Assembly (NCBI GenBank): GCA_964475955.1
Contig: CAYYZY010000104.1
Location: 1-27,831 of the forward strand
Length of the DNA: 27,831 bases
From: DATKZH01 sp964475955
GTDB taxonomy: Bacteria > Planctomycetota > Planctomycetia > Pirellulales > Thermoguttaceae
Direction of reading: 5' to 3'
Shown: one piece after another, positions 1 to 7,514 of the stretch
How positions within the stretch are numbered: position 1 is the stretch's first letter
Layout: the number at the start of each line of letters is the position of its first letter
Notes under the pieces: generated by a model
What the model saw: only the letters and a program-made list of their open reading frames with translations
What the model was told of the DNA's origin: nothing
The model's database searches: none
Made by a program: the position numbers and the translations under genes

Positions 1-818
1 GCGCGGAGGAGGGTGGGGTGGTTGCGGGGGACCAGGTGCAGGACGTTGGGGGTGGGGGCGAGGTAGTGGACCGGGTGGTGACGCGTCCAGACGGCGAGCG
101 TGGGCGTCGTGGTGGCCGCCGCCACGTGGAGCGGCCCGCTGTCGACGCCGATCATCAGCCGGGAGAGCCGGGTCAGGGCCGCCAGCACCTCGGCGTCGCC
201 CGTGCCGCGGCCGTACCACAGGTCGTGGCCGGCGTGGGGGTTGTGGATGCGGCGGCCGTCGGGCAGGGGGCTGCGGCGATCCCAATCGAGGATGACGGGG
301 ACGGCGCCGGACTGGAGAACCAGCGTACAGAGCCGGCTGGCCAGTTCGTGGGAGAGATTCTTGTATCGAGGCGAGGTGTTGCCCTGGTAGTGGATGAGGA
401 CGACGGGGTAGCGGCCGTCGTCGCCGGGCGGGGCTTCGAGGGTGTGTTCGAGGTAGCGCCGCGCGCGCCGGCTTGCGGCCTCGCGCGCGTGGATCGTGTA
501 GCGGCACAGCTTGAGTACGGGCGTGATGCGGAAGACGTCGAGCAGGCACCGTTCGGCCTTGGTACCGGGCCAATCGGCGTAGCAGGTGGTGCCTTCGTGC
601 CAGGCGAGGTCGAAGACGCGGTCGTAGTGCGAGGGCGGGGCCGGGTGGCCGTCGAGCACGAAGACGTTGCGGCACTGCCCGTGGAACGCCGAGTGCTTGC
701 CGAGCAGCGCGGCGACGTCGACGTTCCACTCGGGCCGGCCGTGTTTCAGGTGCGCGAGCACGCTGGTGAGCTGGACGGCGTCGCCGAGGCCGTGGCGGAA
801 CTTGATGAGGACGTCCAT
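1..818 (-). CDS. Glycosyltransferase family 9 (heptosyltransferase-like), C-terminus cut by window edge
   Basis: I read this frame directly from the minus strand. It starts at an ATG at 818 with MDVLIKFRHGLGDAVQLTSV and stays open for about 272 codons to the window edge, so the 3' end is missing. The N-terminus has the usual GT9 opening (a beta strand, then HGLGDAVQLT), and the C-terminal half has the donor-site signature GVDSGPLHVAAA near residues 228-239, typical of ADP-heptose:LPS heptosyltransferase-like enzymes. GT9 enzymes move a nucleotide-activated sugar onto a glycolipid or glycan at the inner membrane. A GAGG lies 5-6 bases before the ATG. It is the last minus-strand gene of the glycan group in this window, 130 bp downstream of the chimeric GT9 gene. 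Donor and acceptor cannot be inferred. Confidence in the family is high; the heptose specificity is unproven. Confidence 0.85.
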   Translation of the reverse strand, partial: MDVLIKFRHGLGDAVQLTSVLAHLKHGRPEWNVDVAALLGKHSAFHGQCRNVFVLDGHPAPPSHYDRVFDLAWHEGTTCYADWPGTKAERCLLDVFRITPVLKLCRYTIHAREAASRRARRYLEHTLEAPPGDDGRYPVVLIHYQGNTSPRYKNLSHELASRLCTLVLQSGAVPVILDWDRRSPLPDGRRIHNPHAGHDLWYGRGTGDAEVLAALTRLSRLMIGVDSGPLHVAAATTTPTLAVWTRHHPVHYLAPTPNVLHLVPRNHPTLLR

Positions 819-889
819 GGGGGCCTCGTCAGGAGCGAGCGTTTGGGGGTTCCGCCTGGGCGAGGTCGAATGAACCCGGCACGGCGGGT

Positions 890-945
890 ATGGCGTGCCG
901 CGGGCATCTTGCCCGTGCGACGTAGTGAGACGGGCGCACTGGCGT
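890..945. repeat. Intergenic palindromic repeat (GGCATCTTGCCC type)
   Basis: The short gap between the two GT9-type genes holds nested inverted repeats. CGGGCA at 901-906 pairs with TGCCCG at 910-915, and GCCCGT at 911-916 pairs with ACGGGC at 930-935. From memory this motif recurs in planctomycete intergenic regions. I see only this copy in the window. It could fold in the transcript of the minus-strand glycan genes. Confidence 0.55.
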
Positions 946-951
946 AACGTC

Positions 952-1722
952 TCAGCTCGCATCGGCCGGGGCGTCGCGGCAGGCGCCGCCTTCGTAGTAC
1001 AGCTCGATTCGGCGGACGACGTCGCCGGGGGTGATTAGGGCCATGCAGGCGGGTATCTCCAGGTCGTCGCTCACGCGGACCGGCCGCTCGCACCGGTTGT
1101 GGCGGTCTTTGGGGTCGCCGTCGCCGACGCGTTGGCATCGCGATTTCCAGCAGCCGCCCTGGGCGCAGCAGGGGAGCGATCCGACGGTGTGAAGGAACTG
1201 ATGGTGCGGATAGGCCTCCCAGTGCGTCGGCTCGCGCCCGCCGGCGACGACCACGCATGGGCGGCGCTTCGGCCCGCCCGGCTTCGCGGGGAGGGCGGCC
1301 GCCAGGTGCATCGCCAGGGTGACCGGGCAGAGGACGCCGTCGGCATGGTACACGAGCCGGATGAATTCGCGCAGGCTGGTCTTTCCCACAAGCCGGGTGA
1401 CGCGTTGGAGCGGCGGATGCCAGTGGCCCTGCTCGCCGCACTGGACGAAGTGAACGCGGCCGGCGAGCGCGTCGACCAACGCGTGCATCGCGACGTGGAA
1501 GTCGGGGGCGCGGTCCCAGTGCATTTCCGGGTAGCCGGGCAGTTCGTTTCGCCAAGGATCGATACAGAGGAGCTGGTCGCCCTGCCACGTTTCGAGGAAC
1601 CGGGTGGCGAACCCGGCCTTCTCGGTTCCGATCTCCACGGCGTGCTTGAGCAATCCCCGGCGGTTGCAGAGCTCGGCGAATTGGTCTCGCCGGACGATCT
1701 CCTGCGACAGTAGTACGGCCAT
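952..1722 (-). CDS. Chimeric protein: methyltransferase N-terminus fused to GT9 C-terminal half
   Basis: This 256-residue protein starts at an ATG at 1722 preceded by GAGGAG at good spacing; an in-frame ATG at 1740 is less well placed. The first ~85 residues look like the start of a class I SAM methyltransferase (AVEIGTEKAGFATRFLETW, then CIDPW). From about GRVHFVQCGEQGHWHPPL the protein matches the C-terminal half of a GT9 glycosyltransferase: LREFIRLVYHADGVLCPVT, MHLAAALP, HWEAYPHHQFLHTVG and a closing ITPGDVVRRIELYYEGG. The methyltransferase lacks its catalytic C-terminal part and the GT9 lacks its N-terminal Rossmann half, which normally adds more than 100 residues. The join lies near 1450-1475. 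The simplest reading is an in-frame deletion that fused two neighbouring glycan genes. The product may be inactive, or the GT9 half may have been re-used. The order of fragments is seen; the deletion is inferred. Confidence 0.75.
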   Translation of the reverse strand: MAVLLSQEIVRRDQFAELCNRRGLLKHAVEIGTEKAGFATRFLETWQGDQLLCIDPWRNELPGYPEMHWDRAPDFHVAMHALVDALAGRVHFVQCGEQGHWHPPLQRVTRLVGKTSLREFIRLVYHADGVLCPVTLAMHLAAALPAKPGGPKRRPCVVVAGGREPTHWEAYPHHQFLHTVGSLPCCAQGGCWKSRCQRVGDGDPKDRHNRCERPVRVSDDLEIPACMALITPGDVVRRIELYYEGGACRDAPADAS

Positions 1723-1781
1723 CGGGCTCTCCTCGGTCATAGTTCCGCGTTGCGGCGTTGCGGCGTTCCGGCATTTCATGC

Positions 1782-1820
1782 AAAAAGCCCACCAGGGGCC
1801 GACGTGGCACGTGGTGGGCT
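1782..1820 (-). terminator. Rho-independent terminator-like hairpin after the sulfotransferase gene
   Basis: Read on the minus strand, AGCCCACCA (1820-1812) pairs perfectly with TGGTGGGCT (1794-1786), and the stem runs directly into TTTTT at about 1786-1782. It lies 55 bp past the sulfotransferase stop codon, so it probably separates that gene from the downstream chimeric gene. The loop is long (17 nt) but may fold further. Confidence 0.65.
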
Positions 1821-1874
1821 CGTCTCGGTACCTGCCGCCGAGGCAGGCCCTTCCGACGCCGGTCGATTTTTCAT

Positions 1875-2720
1875 TCAGCGTATCGTCGCTTCTCCCGCCC
1901 GGGCGCGGGCGCCGTCGGGGTGTTGTCTTCCTGGTTCGTTCGGTGCGTAACCCATGCGCCGCATGCAAGAGGCCAACCGCGGGACCTCGTCCAGGAGCCT
2001 CTGCTTCTGGTCCCGCGACAGGGAGAACTTGCGATCCCGGTCGGGCTTCACCTTGTGGACCCGGGGCCAACGGGCGACGAAGGCGTCGGTGGAGTCGGTC
2101 GGCTCCTCGCCCACGCACGAGAGCACCCGTTGCATGGCAGCGCGCCGCTCTTCGTAGGTTTGCCGCTCGAGCTTGTCGATCTGCACGGCCACGACGCGAT
2201 TCGGGGCATGGCAGTCGACGAACGCACACGTTGCGACCCACCCCCGGGCGTAGTCGTGCAGGTTCTGGTTGGGGACGAACGTGTTCTTCTGGGAGGAGAG
2301 CGAAACGAACGGATCGCGCACGCACACCACCCAGCGCGCCTGCGGCCACAGCGACTCGAACTGCTCGACGGCCGTCGGCTCGGCGCACAGTCGAAGCCAT
2401 TTGAGCCCCCAGCGGGGACGGTCGGGCCCGTGGCCGGTCAGCCAGTGGCGAAACATGCGCTTGAAGACCGCGCGGGTGCGGGCCGCGTCGCTTCCGGCGT
2501 AGTGCGCGATCGCGTAACCGTCGTGCCGGTTGGCCCGGATCGACCAGGCGCTCTGCCGCACGAGCCGCCCGTGCCAGGCCCAGAAGTCACGCCAGGGGAG
2601 GTTCGGCGACTGGCCGTGGACGTGGATCCGCGGGTGCTCGGAGAGGAACCACTGCATCCAGGTCGTGCCCGACCGGGGCATCCCGGTTACGAGGATCGGG
2701 GTCTCCAGGCCGTCGGTCAT
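1875..2720 (-). CDS. PAPS-dependent sulfotransferase
   Basis: The 281-residue product carries the sulfotransferase fold markers. A 5'-phosphosulfate-binding P-loop, TGMPRSGTTW, lies at residues 12-21, and the 3'-phosphate-binding element VVCVRDPFVSLSSQKN follows at about 131-146 with Arg135 and Ser140/142. It would transfer sulfate from PAPS to a hydroxyl or amine on a glycan or small molecule. The acceptor is unknown, but the neighbours are glycosyltransferases, so sulfated surface polysaccharide is the natural guess. The start at 2720 is supported by AAGGAGGG nine bases upstream. No signal peptide or membrane segment is seen, so it is probably cytosolic. A strong terminator-like hairpin follows the stop codon, and a 300-bp gap precedes the gene. 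Confidence 0.88.
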   Translation of the reverse strand: MTDGLETPILVTGMPRSGTTWMQWFLSEHPRIHVHGQSPNLPWRDFWAWHGRLVRQSAWSIRANRHDGYAIAHYAGSDAARTRAVFKRMFRHWLTGHGPDRPRWGLKWLRLCAEPTAVEQFESLWPQARWVVCVRDPFVSLSSQKNTFVPNQNLHDYARGWVATCAFVDCHAPNRVVAVQIDKLERQTYEERRAAMQRVLSCVGEEPTDSTDAFVARWPRVHKVKPDRDRKFSLSRDQKQRLLDEVPRLASCMRRMGYAPNEPGRQHPDGARARAGEATIR

Positions 2721-3021
2721 CGTCGTGCATCCCTCCTTTGCCAAGGCATAGGGGCCGCGTCGGCGCCGATTCGGCCGCGAAGCACGAACGTCGTTCGATC
2801 TTGTGTTTCCACCAGGGTAACGCTTTCGATTCGGGCGACAAGCCGGACTTCTGGCCACCCCGAATCGGGAAGACACACGGCCGGCCGCCGCGCGTTGCAC
2901 CCGCGATACACGCAGGCAAACGCTGCAGGAACGGGGGGAGGGGAAGGAACGCCGCGGAGGGCGTTCCCTACAGGGGGATGCGGGGCCGGGACTGGGGGCG
3001 CGCTCCAGGGTGCCGGCGTCT
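2721..3021. other. Noncoding gap between sulfotransferase and GT32 genes
   Basis: About 300 bp with no convincing gene. Open frames across it on both strands lack any recognisable protein signature. It contains a copy of a GTAGGGAACG-type palindromic repeat at 2946-2972, described separately. It should also hold the promoter of the minus-strand sulfotransferase gene, but I could not pick out clear -35 and -10 boxes. Confidence 0.6.
2946..2972 (-). repeat. GTAGGGAACG-type palindromic repeat, copy 1
   Basis: GGAACGCC at 2946-2953 pairs with GGCGTTCC at 2960-2967, with a 6-nt loop. Read on the minus strand, the 27-bp unit differs at about one position from the copy at 11823-11849. It lies in a noncoding gap. 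Confidence 0.7.
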
Positions 3022-3657
3022 TCATCGCTTCGCCCGGATCTCCTGGCAGCGATGCGTGCTGGTCCAGAGATGCCTCGCATAGGCTTTGGCGTACTCTTCC
3101 TTGCTGCACCTCGTTCCGTCGGAAAAGACGGGCAGGAACGTGTGGCTGGGGAGGAAGCGGACGCCGGGCCTCGCCCGATACTTGCCGACGACGCGGGTCA
3201 GGAGCACGGGGCCGGTCACCTGCCAGGAAGGCCGGGTACGGCAGTCGCGGAGCGAAAGGCGGCCCACCGCGTCGACGACCTCTTTGATCATCGGGTGGCC
3301 CGGCGTGCACCCGAGGATCCCGTTCGCCAGTCGGTCGGGCCTTGCCCGCTCGTTCATGTAGACGCCGAGGAAATCGACTTCGGCGAAGTCGTCGCCGAGC
3401 GGCCGCAGGCAGAGCGAGTCGCAGTCCATGTAGAGGCCGCCGTGCCGGTGGAGCAACTCGTAGCGGATCACGTCGACCTTGCCGTTGAGGCGTGGTATCG
3501 CGTCGTACTGCCGCCGGTTGATGACCGGGAATTCCAGGTTGTATTCGTTCCAGAGGCGGTGTTGCCAGTCCGGGTTCTTGGCCTTCCAGGACTCGACGCA
3601 CAGCACGGGGCACGGATTCGGCCCGAGCCACACTTGATGGATCACCTTGGGAATCAT
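3022..3657 (-). CDS. GT32 family glycosyltransferase (OCH1-like, DXD sugar-binding)
   Basis: The 211-residue protein begins IPKVIHQVWLGPNP and contains VDVIRYELLHRHGGLYMDCD, with the metal/nucleotide-sugar binding DxD motif at Asp78-Cys79-Asp80. Both are hallmarks of the GT32 capsular polysaccharide / OCH1-like mannosyltransferase superfamily. It would transfer a sugar from a nucleotide donor during surface glycan synthesis; donor and acceptor are unknown. I chose the ATG at 3657 because homology begins at MIPK; an in-frame GTG at 3675 would add six residues and cannot be excluded. The protein is compact, without membrane segments or signal peptide. It lies upstream of the sulfotransferase and GT9 genes on the same strand, which supports a glycan-decoration group, though the 300-bp gap argues against one tight operon. 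Confidence 0.85.
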   Translation of the reverse strand: MIPKVIHQVWLGPNPCPVLCVESWKAKNPDWQHRLWNEYNLEFPVINRRQYDAIPRLNGKVDVIRYELLHRHGGLYMDCDSLCLRPLGDDFAEVDFLGVYMNERARPDRLANGILGCTPGHPMIKEVVDAVGRLSLRDCRTRPSWQVTGPVLLTRVVGKYRARPGVRFLPSHTFLPVFSDGTRCSKEEYAKAYARHLWTSTHRCQEIRAKR

Positions 3658-3761
3658 GGGCGGCCGTGCTCCCACCGACTCCGCTCGAAGCCTCCGCCGT
3701 CACGCGTCGTGCGGCAGCGTAGTCGATGGATCGCCGCGAATCCAGGGCCGTTTCTGGCCGC

Positions 3762-5888
3762 CTATCCCGTTTCCCCTTTGGGGCGCGTGAGCGGGTGGAA
3801 CCGCTGGTTCGAAGGCTCGGCGCGGGCGGCCGCGTCGACGGCGTCGTGGTAGAATTTCTCCTGGGCGCGGACGCGCGGGCCCTTGCGCGGCACCGGCTCC
3901 CACGTGCCGTCGGGCAGCAGGCGGCGGGCCTTGACGTTGTCGGCGAAGTAGACGCCGAGCGCGTCGATCAGGCGACGCCGCAGGCGCGGATCGAGCACCG
4001 GGAAGATGAGTTCCACGCGCTTGTCCAGGTTGCGGCGCATCCAGTCGGCGCTGGAGAGGTACACCTCCTCGTGTCCGCCGTTGCGGAAGTAGAACACGCG
4101 GGCGTGCTCCAGGTAGCGGTCGATGATCGAGCGGACCTCGACGTTCTCCGAGAGCCCCTCCACGCCGGGCCGCAGGCAGCAGATCCCGCGCACGTTGAGC
4201 ATCACCTGCACGCCCGCCCGGCTGGCCCGGTAAAGCGCCTCGCATACGTCCTCGTGCTGGAGCGAATTGACCTTGGCCATGATCAGGCCCGGCCGGTCCG
4301 GCGTGGAGACCTGGATTTCGCGGTCGATCAGTTCCACGAACCGGTCGCGGAGGCGGCCCGGCTCCACGGTCAGCACCGACCAGCCGACCGCTTCGGAGTA
4401 GCCGGTCAGCAGGTTGAACAGGGAAGCGACGTCGGTGGCCACGTCGCGGTTGGAGGTCATCAGGCCGACGTCGGAGTAGAGCCGGGCCGTCTTGTCGTTG
4501 TAGTTGCCGGTCGACAGGTGCACGTAGCGGCGGATCCGCGCGGCCTCGCGCCGCACGATCAACAGGGCCTTGGCGTGCGTCTTCAGACCGGCGATGCCGT
4601 AAATCACGTGGCAGCCGGCGTCTTCCAGGCGGCGCGCCCAGTTGACGTTGCGGGCTTCGTCGAAGCGCGCTTTGAGTTCCACCAGGACGGTCACTTCCTT
4701 GCCGTTTTCCGCCGCCCGGGCCAACGCGCGGACGATCGGCGAGTCGCCGCTGGTTCGATACAGGGTCTGCTTGATCGCCAGCACGCCGGGGTCTTCGGCG
4801 GCCAGCTCGGCGAGGCGGACCACGGGATCGAAGCTTTCGTAGGGATGGAAGAGCAGGACGTCGCGTTCGCGCAGGGCCTGCCACAGGTCGTCGACGCCGA
4901 CGAGGTCGGACGGCGGCTGCGGCGGCCAATCGGCGATCTTCAGCGACTCGTAGCCTGGCAGTCCGGCGATTTCCCACAGGGCGGTGGCGTCGAGCATGCC
5001 CTCCACGTCGTATACGTCCTCGTCGCCGAGTTCGAGCCAGTCGACGAGCCACTTCTTCAGCCGCGGAGCGGCGCCCGCCGAGAGCGACAGGCGCACGGCC
5101 GCCCTCCGGCGTCGGGCGAGCACCGCCTGCTCCACGACGTTGAGCAGGTCGCTGGCGTCGTCGTCCTGGATGGCCACGTCGGCGTCGCGCGTGATCCGGA
5201 AACAGGTCGTGGCCAGGACCTTGCAACCGGGGAACAGCTCGTCGACGTTCGCCGCGATCACGTCTTCCATCCGCGCCAGCCGCAGCCCCTCGTTGCCGGG
5301 AAGCGTGATGAATCGCGGCATCCGGGCCGGCACCGGGACCACCGCGATCTTCTCCGGGGCCCCGCACTTCTCCTGCTCGCCGCAGGCGACCAGCATCGCC
5401 ACGTGCAACTGCAAGCCGGGAAGCAGCGGGCACGGCTCGAGTTCCTCAAGCGCCAGCGGGGTGAGCACCGGGAGGATTTCGCGGTCGAAGTAAGAGTGGA
5501 GGAAGCGCGCGTCGTCGGGCGTCCAGTCGCCGGGGGCCAACACGTGAAGCCCGTGCTCGGCCAGTTGCACAAGCGCGCGCCGGATGCCCGCGGCCTGCTC
5601 GGCCACCATCCGATGGGTGCGTCGGCTGATGGCCGCGAGCTGCTCGTCGGGCGTGAGTCCGGCGAGGTCGCGCTTGCGCACCCCGGCGGCCCGTTGCTGC
5701 ATCAGGCCGGCGACGCGGATCATGAAGAACTCGTCGAGATTGGAGCTGGTGATGGCCAGGAACTTGAGGCGATCCAGCAGCGGCACCTGTTCGGAAAGCC
5801 CTTCCTGGAGGACCCGGTCGTTGAACTCCAGCCAACTCAACTCGCGGCTGAAGTAGGCCTTCGGGGACTTCGCGTCGTTCTTTCCCAT
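3762..5888 (-). CDS. ppk1: Polyphosphate kinase 1
   Basis: The 708-residue protein is a full-length PPK1 (the E. coli enzyme has 688). It reversibly polymerises the gamma phosphate of ATP into inorganic polyphosphate. The N domain opens with FSRELSWLEFNDRVL and FLAITSSNLDEFFMIRVAGL. The two catalytic phospholipase-D-like domains follow, with AIKQTLYRTSGDSPIV, GLKTHAKALLIVRRE and HLSTGNYNDKTARLYSDVGL. His438 in KTHAK matches the phosphorylated His435 of E. coli, and His595 in RYLEHARVFYF matches its second essential His592. The ATG at 5888 is the natural start. The gene follows ppx by 54 bp on the same strand and closes the CHAD-ppx-ppk1 operon. The C-terminal tail is short and polar. No defect is seen. 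Confidence 0.97.
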   Translation of the reverse strand: MGKNDAKSPKAYFSRELSWLEFNDRVLQEGLSEQVPLLDRLKFLAITSSNLDEFFMIRVAGLMQQRAAGVRKRDLAGLTPDEQLAAISRRTHRMVAEQAAGIRRALVQLAEHGLHVLAPGDWTPDDARFLHSYFDREILPVLTPLALEELEPCPLLPGLQLHVAMLVACGEQEKCGAPEKIAVVPVPARMPRFITLPGNEGLRLARMEDVIAANVDELFPGCKVLATTCFRITRDADVAIQDDDASDLLNVVEQAVLARRRRAAVRLSLSAGAAPRLKKWLVDWLELGDEDVYDVEGMLDATALWEIAGLPGYESLKIADWPPQPPSDLVGVDDLWQALRERDVLLFHPYESFDPVVRLAELAAEDPGVLAIKQTLYRTSGDSPIVRALARAAENGKEVTVLVELKARFDEARNVNWARRLEDAGCHVIYGIAGLKTHAKALLIVRREAARIRRYVHLSTGNYNDKTARLYSDVGLMTSNRDVATDVASLFNLLTGYSEAVGWSVLTVEPGRLRDRFVELIDREIQVSTPDRPGLIMAKVNSLQHEDVCEALYRASRAGVQVMLNVRGICCLRPGVEGLSENVEVRSIIDRYLEHARVFYFRNGGHEEVYLSSADWMRRNLDKRVELIFPVLDPRLRRRLIDALGVYFADNVKARRLLPDGTWEPVPRKGPRVRAQEKFYHDAVDAAARAEPSNQRFHPLTRPKGETG

Positions 5889-5942
5889 GGTCCGTCCGTT
5901 GCTGAAATCCGTCTGCTGCTGAAAGAAGACGAGCGCCTTCGG

Positions 5943-7508
5943 TCAATCTTCCTCGAGAAGAATCCGCATGCCGTAGATGTCTTCGAAAAGGTCTTCCTTG
6001 ATGGCCATCGCCCGCCGCTCCAGGGTGAGGTCGGCGGCCCCCGACACGTAGATGGTCAGGTCGTCGCCCTGCCGCTCGAACCGCAGGTCGCGTCCCGGGT
6101 AGAGGCGGCCGCGCGACAGCGCGTCGGCCACGCGAAGGATCGCGGCCAGCTTGTTGATGACCACGCGGGTCTCCCGCGGCTGCGACACGTATTCCAGGTG
6201 CGAGGGCTTGGGAGGACTGCGGCGATGGTACCGGGCGACCTGGGCGACGATCTCGATCTCGTCGCGGTTGAGCCCGAAGATCTCCGAATGGGCGATCAGG
6301 TAGTACGTGTGCTTGTGGTGGGCCGTCGTGGCGACGAACGCCCCCGCCTCGTGCAGAAGCGCCGCCACGCGCAAAAGCAGCCGCTCGCGCGACCTGAGCC
6401 GGTGATCGGCCGACAGCTCGTCGAACAGCCGGAGCGACACGTCGGCCACGTTCCTCGCGTGGTTGAGGTCGATCTGATATTTTTCCGCCAGCGCCATCGC
6501 CGAGTGAATCACGCCTTCGGCAAGCGAGTCGTCCTCCTTGCCGGTTACGTTGCGGGCCAACTCCAGGAGGAGGCCGTCGCGCATCGAGACGTGCGAGACG
6601 ATCATCTGCTCGCAGGCCGTGTTGTGCAGCAGGTCCTGGTACACCAGCAGGGCCGGCACCAGCGTCTCGGCCTCCGCGAACGGCAGGCCGTACCGCTTGC
6701 CCAACTGCTCCGCGGAATGACGCTTCAGGCGCTCGACCAACCCGTCGAACTCGTCCGGGGCGACCGTGCACAACTCCGACGAAGCGATGGGGCTACCGAT
6801 CTGCTGGGCGGCGAACCGCGCGTCCCCGCCCACCGCCAGGAACGACCGAATCGCCTTCAGCGGCAGAGACCGCCGCACCGCCGCAATCACCTTGCGGATC
6901 TGGTGGCGCAGCAGTTGCGCGGATCGTTCGGGCGGCTCCTCGCTGGTGGAAAGGAGCTCCTGGAGGCGGATAGAGCCGAGGCGGAGGCTCTGGGAGTTGG
7001 CGATCTCGCCGTTTTCCAGTACGGTGAGCAGCGTGCTGCCGCCGCCGACCTCGGCGATCAGGGCTTGGTCGCGGTCGATGCCCAGTGCGCCGCTTACCTC
7101 CTGGCGCACGGCCGAGACGGTCAACCGGCTCTCTTCCGAGGTGCCGATCACCTCGACCTGGACCCCGGTGGCCATGAACACGCGATCGAGAAACGTGTCG
7201 GCGTTCTGCGCCTCGCGGACCGCCGTGGTGGCGACCGCCCGAACGTGCTCCACCCGGTACAGTTCCAGCCGCTGCCGGTAGTCGCGGAGTATCGCCACGG
7301 CGGCTCGCATCGCCTGGCCGCCCAGGCGGCCGCGGCGGAACGTGTCCTGCCCCATGCGGACCGCCCGCTGCAACGGCTCGATCACCTCCACGCGGCCGTC
7401 GGGCAGGACCTCGGCGATCACCATGCGTAACGCGTTCGATCCGATGTCGATCGCGGCGACGGTCTTGGCCGCGACGCCCTCCTCCGGGATGCTCTCGATC
7501 GAATCCAT
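5943..7508 (-). CDS. ppx: Exopolyphosphatase / Ppx-GppA family phosphatase
   Basis: The 521-residue product has the ASKHA-fold opening VAAIDIGSNALRMVIAEV near residues 17-34 and the phosphate-2 motif AEVGGGSTLL further on, both diagnostic of the Ppx/GppA family. The C-terminal part (from about residue 320) is an HD-like helical domain with VAALLHEAGAFV. The enzyme removes terminal phosphates from polyphosphate, or hydrolyses pppGpp; the long two-domain form and its place between a CHAD gene and ppk1 favour the polyphosphate role. The start at 7508 lies 6 bp after the CHAD gene stop codon, so the two are almost certainly co-transcribed. In the HD-like segment the usual His-Asp pair reads His-Glu, suggesting a structural or binding role for that domain. 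Confidence 0.93.
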   Translation of the reverse strand: MDSIESIPEEGVAAKTVAAIDIGSNALRMVIAEVLPDGRVEVIEPLQRAVRMGQDTFRRGRLGGQAMRAAVAILRDYRQRLELYRVEHVRAVATTAVREAQNADTFLDRVFMATGVQVEVIGTSEESRLTVSAVRQEVSGALGIDRDQALIAEVGGGSTLLTVLENGEIANSQSLRLGSIRLQELLSTSEEPPERSAQLLRHQIRKVIAAVRRSLPLKAIRSFLAVGGDARFAAQQIGSPIASSELCTVAPDEFDGLVERLKRHSAEQLGKRYGLPFAEAETLVPALLVYQDLLHNTACEQMIVSHVSMRDGLLLELARNVTGKEDDSLAEGVIHSAMALAEKYQIDLNHARNVADVSLRLFDELSADHRLRSRERLLLRVAALLHEAGAFVATTAHHKHTYYLIAHSEIFGLNRDEIEIVAQVARYHRRSPPKPSHLEYVSQPRETRVVINKLAAILRVADALSRGRLYPGRDLRFERQGDDLTIYVSGAADLTLERRAMAIKEDLFEDIYGMRILLEED

Positions 7509-7514
7509 GGCAGC

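Noticed and set aside
3726..7430. A 1234-codon open frame on the plus strand opposite ppk1 and ppx
   Set aside because: It is antisense to two certain genes, has a composition typical of GC-rich shadow frames (rich in Val, Ala, Gly, Arg, His) and no recognisable domain.
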